Shown in pieces: positions 60,481 through 64,000 of a stretch of 64,000 nucleotides of DNA. The DNA is taken from assembly GCA_014843695.1 (NCBI GenBank), contig CM026386.1, forward strand, positions 86,943,642 to 87,007,641, written 5' to 3'. Source of the DNA: Archivesica marissinica (taxonomy: Eukaryota; Mollusca; Bivalvia; Venerida; Vesicomyidae). Numbering within the stretch: the first letter of the stretch is position 1; the number at the start of each line of letters is the position of its first letter. The translations under genes were made by a program, and so were the position numbers. The notes under the pieces are model-generated. The model searched no databases, was not told the origin of the DNA, and was given only the letters and a program-made list of their open reading frames with translations.

Positions 60481-60822
60481 CTAATATATACAAAGTAGAG
60501 CATTTTAAAGTGCTAGTGTCATCTCCTTCACTGTACTGTAGCCTATAAACGCCAGCATCTGTTGACTGTATAGTGTTAGTTTGTATAGTAAAGTTTCCAG
60601 TGGCAGCTTCTCCAATGGACGTTGAGTTAAGATACTCATTTGCATTTTGGAATACTCCTTTATAAAATGTTGATGCATAGAAGACAGATCCATTGTAAGC
60701 TACTACACTATATTCAGCAAGTCCTGTTGATGATTGTATTGATGTCTGGAAGGAAATCACTGCCCTACTGCCAGGTATTGCATACTCACGTGTAATGTCT
60801 TGAAGACACGACCAGCAGTGCA
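60481..60822 (-). CDS. gene C, Ig exon (V-like, lacks canonical core cysteines)
   Basis: On the minus strand the acceptor is GTGCTATATTTCAG| and the donor TATATTAG|GTAAGT, both phase 1, giving 114 codons. The exon starts VHCWSCLQDITREYAIPGSR. The B strand reads AVISFQTS and the F strand DAGVYRLQYSEG, so the two positions normally held by the Ig disulphide are Phe and Leu, although D-x-G-x-Y is intact. The domain ends TLKCSTLYILG. The first cysteines (HCWSC) could form an alternative bond. As the rightmost (5'-most) gene C exon recognised, it may be the membrane-distal domain. No signal-peptide exon was identified. Confidence 0.8.
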
Positions 60823-61317
60823 CTGAAATATAGCACAATGTGATACTAGTGCTAGTTCCATTAACACCTGATGGCTGGGAATAACACAACATGGCTGGGT
60901 CCAACAGAGTATCACGTTTTCTCGTAGATACAGTATAAATATCCTAATTAGTCTAACAGACGCCCACATATTGTGCAATGTGCATTTTATAGATAAAACC
61001 GTGTGACGGCTATTTATATTCTCGAAATGACATTCTTGATACAGGTTCACAAACAATTACCGATACAGTTGTGTTTGTTCGTTTTGTTGTTGTGATGGGG
61101 TCGTACAAACAGCTCAGGTCATATGGCGATTCTCCAACATTTATTGGTGGATAATGAACCCACCGCGTGTCCCTTCCTATCAGTATTTCATCTACAGACG
61201 GGCACAGTCATAGCCCCAATTACCGACATATTTGATATATGCGACAATCGAGCAAAGGTCAACACATAACATAGGCATAGTATTGTTTTATTAGTTTATA
61301 CATTTTTAATTTATCCC
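60823..61317. other. unassigned sequence upstream of the first gene C exon recognised
   Basis: The gene C promoter and signal-peptide exon, if nearby, should lie in or beyond this stretch. I could not identify either. Confidence 0.4.
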
Positions 61318-61425
61318 GAATCCATCGCCATAAGGGAGAGAGAATGGGCAATGTGGAATTTAAGTGCTGGCTTCTCACTCCAGAAGCGAATGGGGTACCA
61401 CTGCGCTATCACGACTTCCACATGG
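61318..61425 (-). mobile_element. SINE family 1, 5' half
   Basis: The minus strand starts TGTGGAAGTCGTGATAGCGC, the same start as the full copy at 40874, and continues to TTATGGCGATGGATTCGG. The 3' tail is absent. Confidence 0.88.
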
Positions 61426-61687
61426 TGTTGTATACAATACGATGCGATACATGTGATTTGTTTCGTACTGTCGTGAGTATACTACTGATGCGATACACTT
61501 AATGATACCATATATTTCACATTTTCAATCACAGGATTGATGGCTTTTGCATTATGTCAGTTTACTTTAATAACATGTTATTGCATTAGATAAACATATA
61601 CAACAATACCAAGATTGACACTCAAAGTAAAGCAAATAGGATAGGCCACACGTTATATCAACATTAGTAATTGACCACCCTTGGAAG

Positions 61688-61775
61688 TAGCGATGGATAT
61701 TATCAGGAATGGAAATAAGTCTGTAGAGTGATTAATATAAGTTGTATGAACTTGTTTCACAATCGAGTTAAATGA
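61688..61775 (+). mobile_element. SINE family 1, 3' fragment
   Basis: GCGATGGATATTATCAGGAA, then AGTGATTAATATAAGTTGTA and TTTCACAATCGAGTTAAAT match the family 3' domain with several substitutions. Confidence 0.8.
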
Positions 61776-61934
61776 ACTACATTAATCATCAAACTCGAAA
61801 CTGAATTGGTGCAATTATATAATAAACAGTTTACTCTACCAAATAAAGAACATTTCGTAGTAAATGCAAACCCTTCGAGTACGTTAGCACAATCCCGCAC
61901 ACACCCAGGCAATTTGGGCCGAATCTAAGGTTCG

Positions 61935-62132
61935 GCTGTTCGATTAGCGCAGTGGACTGGGAAGTATGTCACATGTACGGTAGTCGTCAGATCCGACAGT
62001 TTGGTTTTCTCCAGGTACTCCAGTTTCCTCCCACACGAATGATCACATGTACGTTCTCATCTGCGCCGACAAGAGTGATTAATATAAGTTGTCAAAGCTT
62101 GTTTCACAATCGTTGTACAATAAATACGGTTT
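61935..62132 (+). mobile_element. SINE with family-1-like head and tail and a different central domain
   Basis: The head GATTAGCGCAGTGGACTGGG and tail AGTGATTAATATAAGTTGTC, TTTCACAATCGTTGTACAAT resemble family 1. The centre is GTTTTCTCCAGGTACTCCAG followed by TTTCCTCCCACAC, a block recalled from widely distributed metazoan SINE central domains. It may be a chimeric SINE. Confidence 0.75.
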
Positions 62133-63135
62133 AAACTTTAAGGTTCTGCTTCACCGACAATGCCCCCGTGATCGCAGTTCAGCAAATTTATAATTTTAGC
62201 GATGCATGTCAGTCATCTTTCACTGAGTTATGGTATTGTATAATATGGAGTACAGTTCAAGATATGGTACATTATAAAATATGATGAAAATTTTACCAAG
62301 TGTATAGCATACTCCACATAATATAAAACACACAAACTGAATGTCCATACTTGTTAGTTTGTTTAATGCCGTTTATTACTTCCTACATTTAGGTATGCAC
62401 ATCTCGTACTATCTAAACTTCCTTGTCGCTGGTACCCAACATAATGCGAGCGTATATCAACGAATATAAATGCTATTCAATACACATGTTTCATGTCAAT
62501 TTGAGTAATTTAACGTTTGAAATATTAGAGAAGAAAGGCAATTCAATAATCCGTTCTGGCATGTTCCCTATTTATTCATTTCTAAGCAAGTCGTATATAT
62601 GTATTATTAGTCCGTTGCAAAAGAAACTGACATTCGAAACCATGGAAACATTAGAGTGACTTATTATCATAATATAGCCTATAAAAGGATTGCTGTACAT
62701 TGTATTAAATGTGTAAACTGCGATTTATACGTCACTTAATGCATGCACACTCGAAGAAATACCGGATGTTCCCTTCCTTCATTATCTAATATGAAGATAA
62801 AGGAAAGTTATGTTGCAATGTTATGGTTGCAAAAAAACAAATAAATTGCCTATTAAAGGCCCTAACCCTAGACATAGTAAAAAGTAAAAACATACAGTCT
62901 GTTCATTTATATTTCCAATCTATCATTTCTTCTGATACCACATCCACTGAAGAGGTATTCAATTCAGCCTGAAACACACCAAGAATATTTCAAAGTTTAA
63001 GTTTCAAATAACCAGTGCTCGCCTGTGAATAGCGTCAATATGATTACACACTGTATTCCTCCGCCAAATAATACAGTATACTAACCTTCAGTTTGCAATG
63101 GTCTGCATTCTTATACCATATAATTTCTACACTGT
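62133..63135. other. unassigned sequence
   Basis: No gene was recognised. The 78-codon frame at 62423-62659 has no domain. Confidence 0.4.
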
Positions 63136-63144
63136 ATGTGTGTG

Positions 63145-63176
<32 letters not shown>

Positions 63177-63312
63177 TGCGTTGGTACGTATGCGCGTTGG
63201 TACGTATGTGTGTGTATGTGTATGTGTGTGTGTGTGTGTGTGTACGTATGAGTGCGCGCACGTGTGTATGTACGTGTGGAGTGTGAGTGTATGTGTATGT
63301 GTGCGTGTGTGC
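63136..63312. repeat. GT-rich microsatellite
   Basis: Imperfect (GT)n with GC, GTAC and GTAT interruptions. Open frames on both strands here are artefacts. Confidence 0.95.
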
Positions 63313-64000
63313 GTTTACCTCCAAAAGTAATTCTTATGTTATATAACTTATGGATAATCCAATTATTGCTATTGAATAGTATTATGCTAGAACAAGTCAT
63401 CAAGTTGTGATAAACTTCAGCCAAACATGTAGACGACCATTTCGTAATTGCTACAATCAACATGACCTATCCTACACCATGGCCGAGTGTGGGGCCGTTA
63501 CCTTTCATGATGATTATTACCTTGTGAACCATACCACATCACTGATCAGTCAAGTGTAACCCCCAACTCTTCCCCATCATACAAGTGTAACTGCTACGAC
63601 ATGTTCCAAAATGATAAAACATTCTCAACTCTCAAGATGAATATCAAGCATTTTTGAGTGGCTGATTCTGGGTGTCAAAATGCTACAGAATTGGAAAATA
63701 GTTTTATAATCCTGGACGTACTATGTGTTTGTTTGAATCTACATAATTTTATTCTATGCAGCAGTGCTTATTCTAAAGTGGTGACAACGGCAGGAACTTC
63801 AGGTTTATTGTTTGTCGCGCAATTTGTCAATTCGAATTGTCTTCGCCGCATACTAACTATTGTGATTTCCAAAATCTCAGACATTGGCACAATTCGATTA
63901 TGCCAGGTTTGTATATACAAGGACTGAAACTAAATGTTATGTCCATCCTTTGCATATTAATGACACTTTCTTCACATTATCATCAACATATGTAATCTGA
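63313..64000. other. unassigned sequence to the right edge
   Basis: No gene was recognised. Minus-strand reading at about 63320-63463 ends in TTTTGGAG|GTAAAC, which could be a splice donor, but the upstream translation is not Ig-like. Confidence 0.35.

Noticed and set aside
63044..63463. Minus-strand exon ending TTTTGGAG|GTAAAC
   Set aside because: The upstream translation lacks Ig or other domain landmarks, and the rest of the frame is GT-microsatellite coding.

Overview
The window looks like a gene-poor, repeat-dense stretch of an invertebrate animal genome, most likely a lophotrochozoan and probably a bivalve mollusc. The evidence is AT-rich sequence, single-domain immunoglobulin (Ig) exons bounded by phase-1 introns, tRNA-headed SINEs, a Ty3/gypsy element, a tyrosine-recombinase retroelement, and a THAP/DDE DNA transposon. 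The species cannot be named from sequence alone. Intact protein-coding content consists of exons of Ig-superfamily surface receptors. All splice sites given here were read by eye from GT/AG context and phase, with no transcript support.

Layout: 1-6615 is a 48-bp satellite. 8615-10168 (+) is a candidate small receptor gene (gene A): one Ig-like domain split over two exons plus a stalk/transmembrane terminal exon. 11520-26214 (+) is a receptor gene (gene B) with order Ig-Ig-Ig-Ig-Ig-FN3-TM and possibly a 42-bp proline-rich hinge exon. Every proposed internal exon is phase 1 to phase 1. 26855-27854 is a 1000-N assembly gap, followed to 34634 by a 42-bp minisatellite. 34710-43276 is a full-length but disabled Ty3/gypsy retrotransposon with about 565-bp LTRs and an ATGAA target duplication. 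About 44350-49016 is a decayed Ngaro/DIRS-like element (gag, RT, RNase H, tyrosine recombinase). 50395-51650 is another minisatellite. 53220-60822 (-) holds three Ig exons of a third receptor gene (gene C) pointing towards gene B. One of its introns contains a complete THAP-DDE transposon with terminal inverted repeats (53773-56154). The right end holds SINEs, a GT microsatellite and unassigned sequence.

The most unusual pattern is that several minisatellites are anchored on exon/intron borders of the Ig genes. After Ig exon 1 of gene B, the last ~70 bp of the exon plus its 5' splice site is repeated in tandem (three extra copies, two with intact GTAAGC). After the 57351-57656 Ig exon of gene C, the exon end plus its GTAAGT donor is repeated about twelve more times. 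Before Ig exon 2 of gene B, a ~75-bp repeat runs into the 3' splice site and resembles it. These look like independent amplifications of splice-site regions within one receptor cluster. They could affect splicing or promote unequal exchange, but that role is inference.

A second notable signal is in the gypsy element. A T TTA AAC heptamer lies in the gag frame just before the gag stop, followed by a 6-nt spacer and a 7-bp stem. This is the architecture of -1 ribosomal frameshifting, and it links gag to pol in exactly the required frame. Two SINE copies of one family have inserted into transposon genes (gypsy integrase and the THAP-DDE transposase), each with a visible target-site duplication, which orders these insertions in time.
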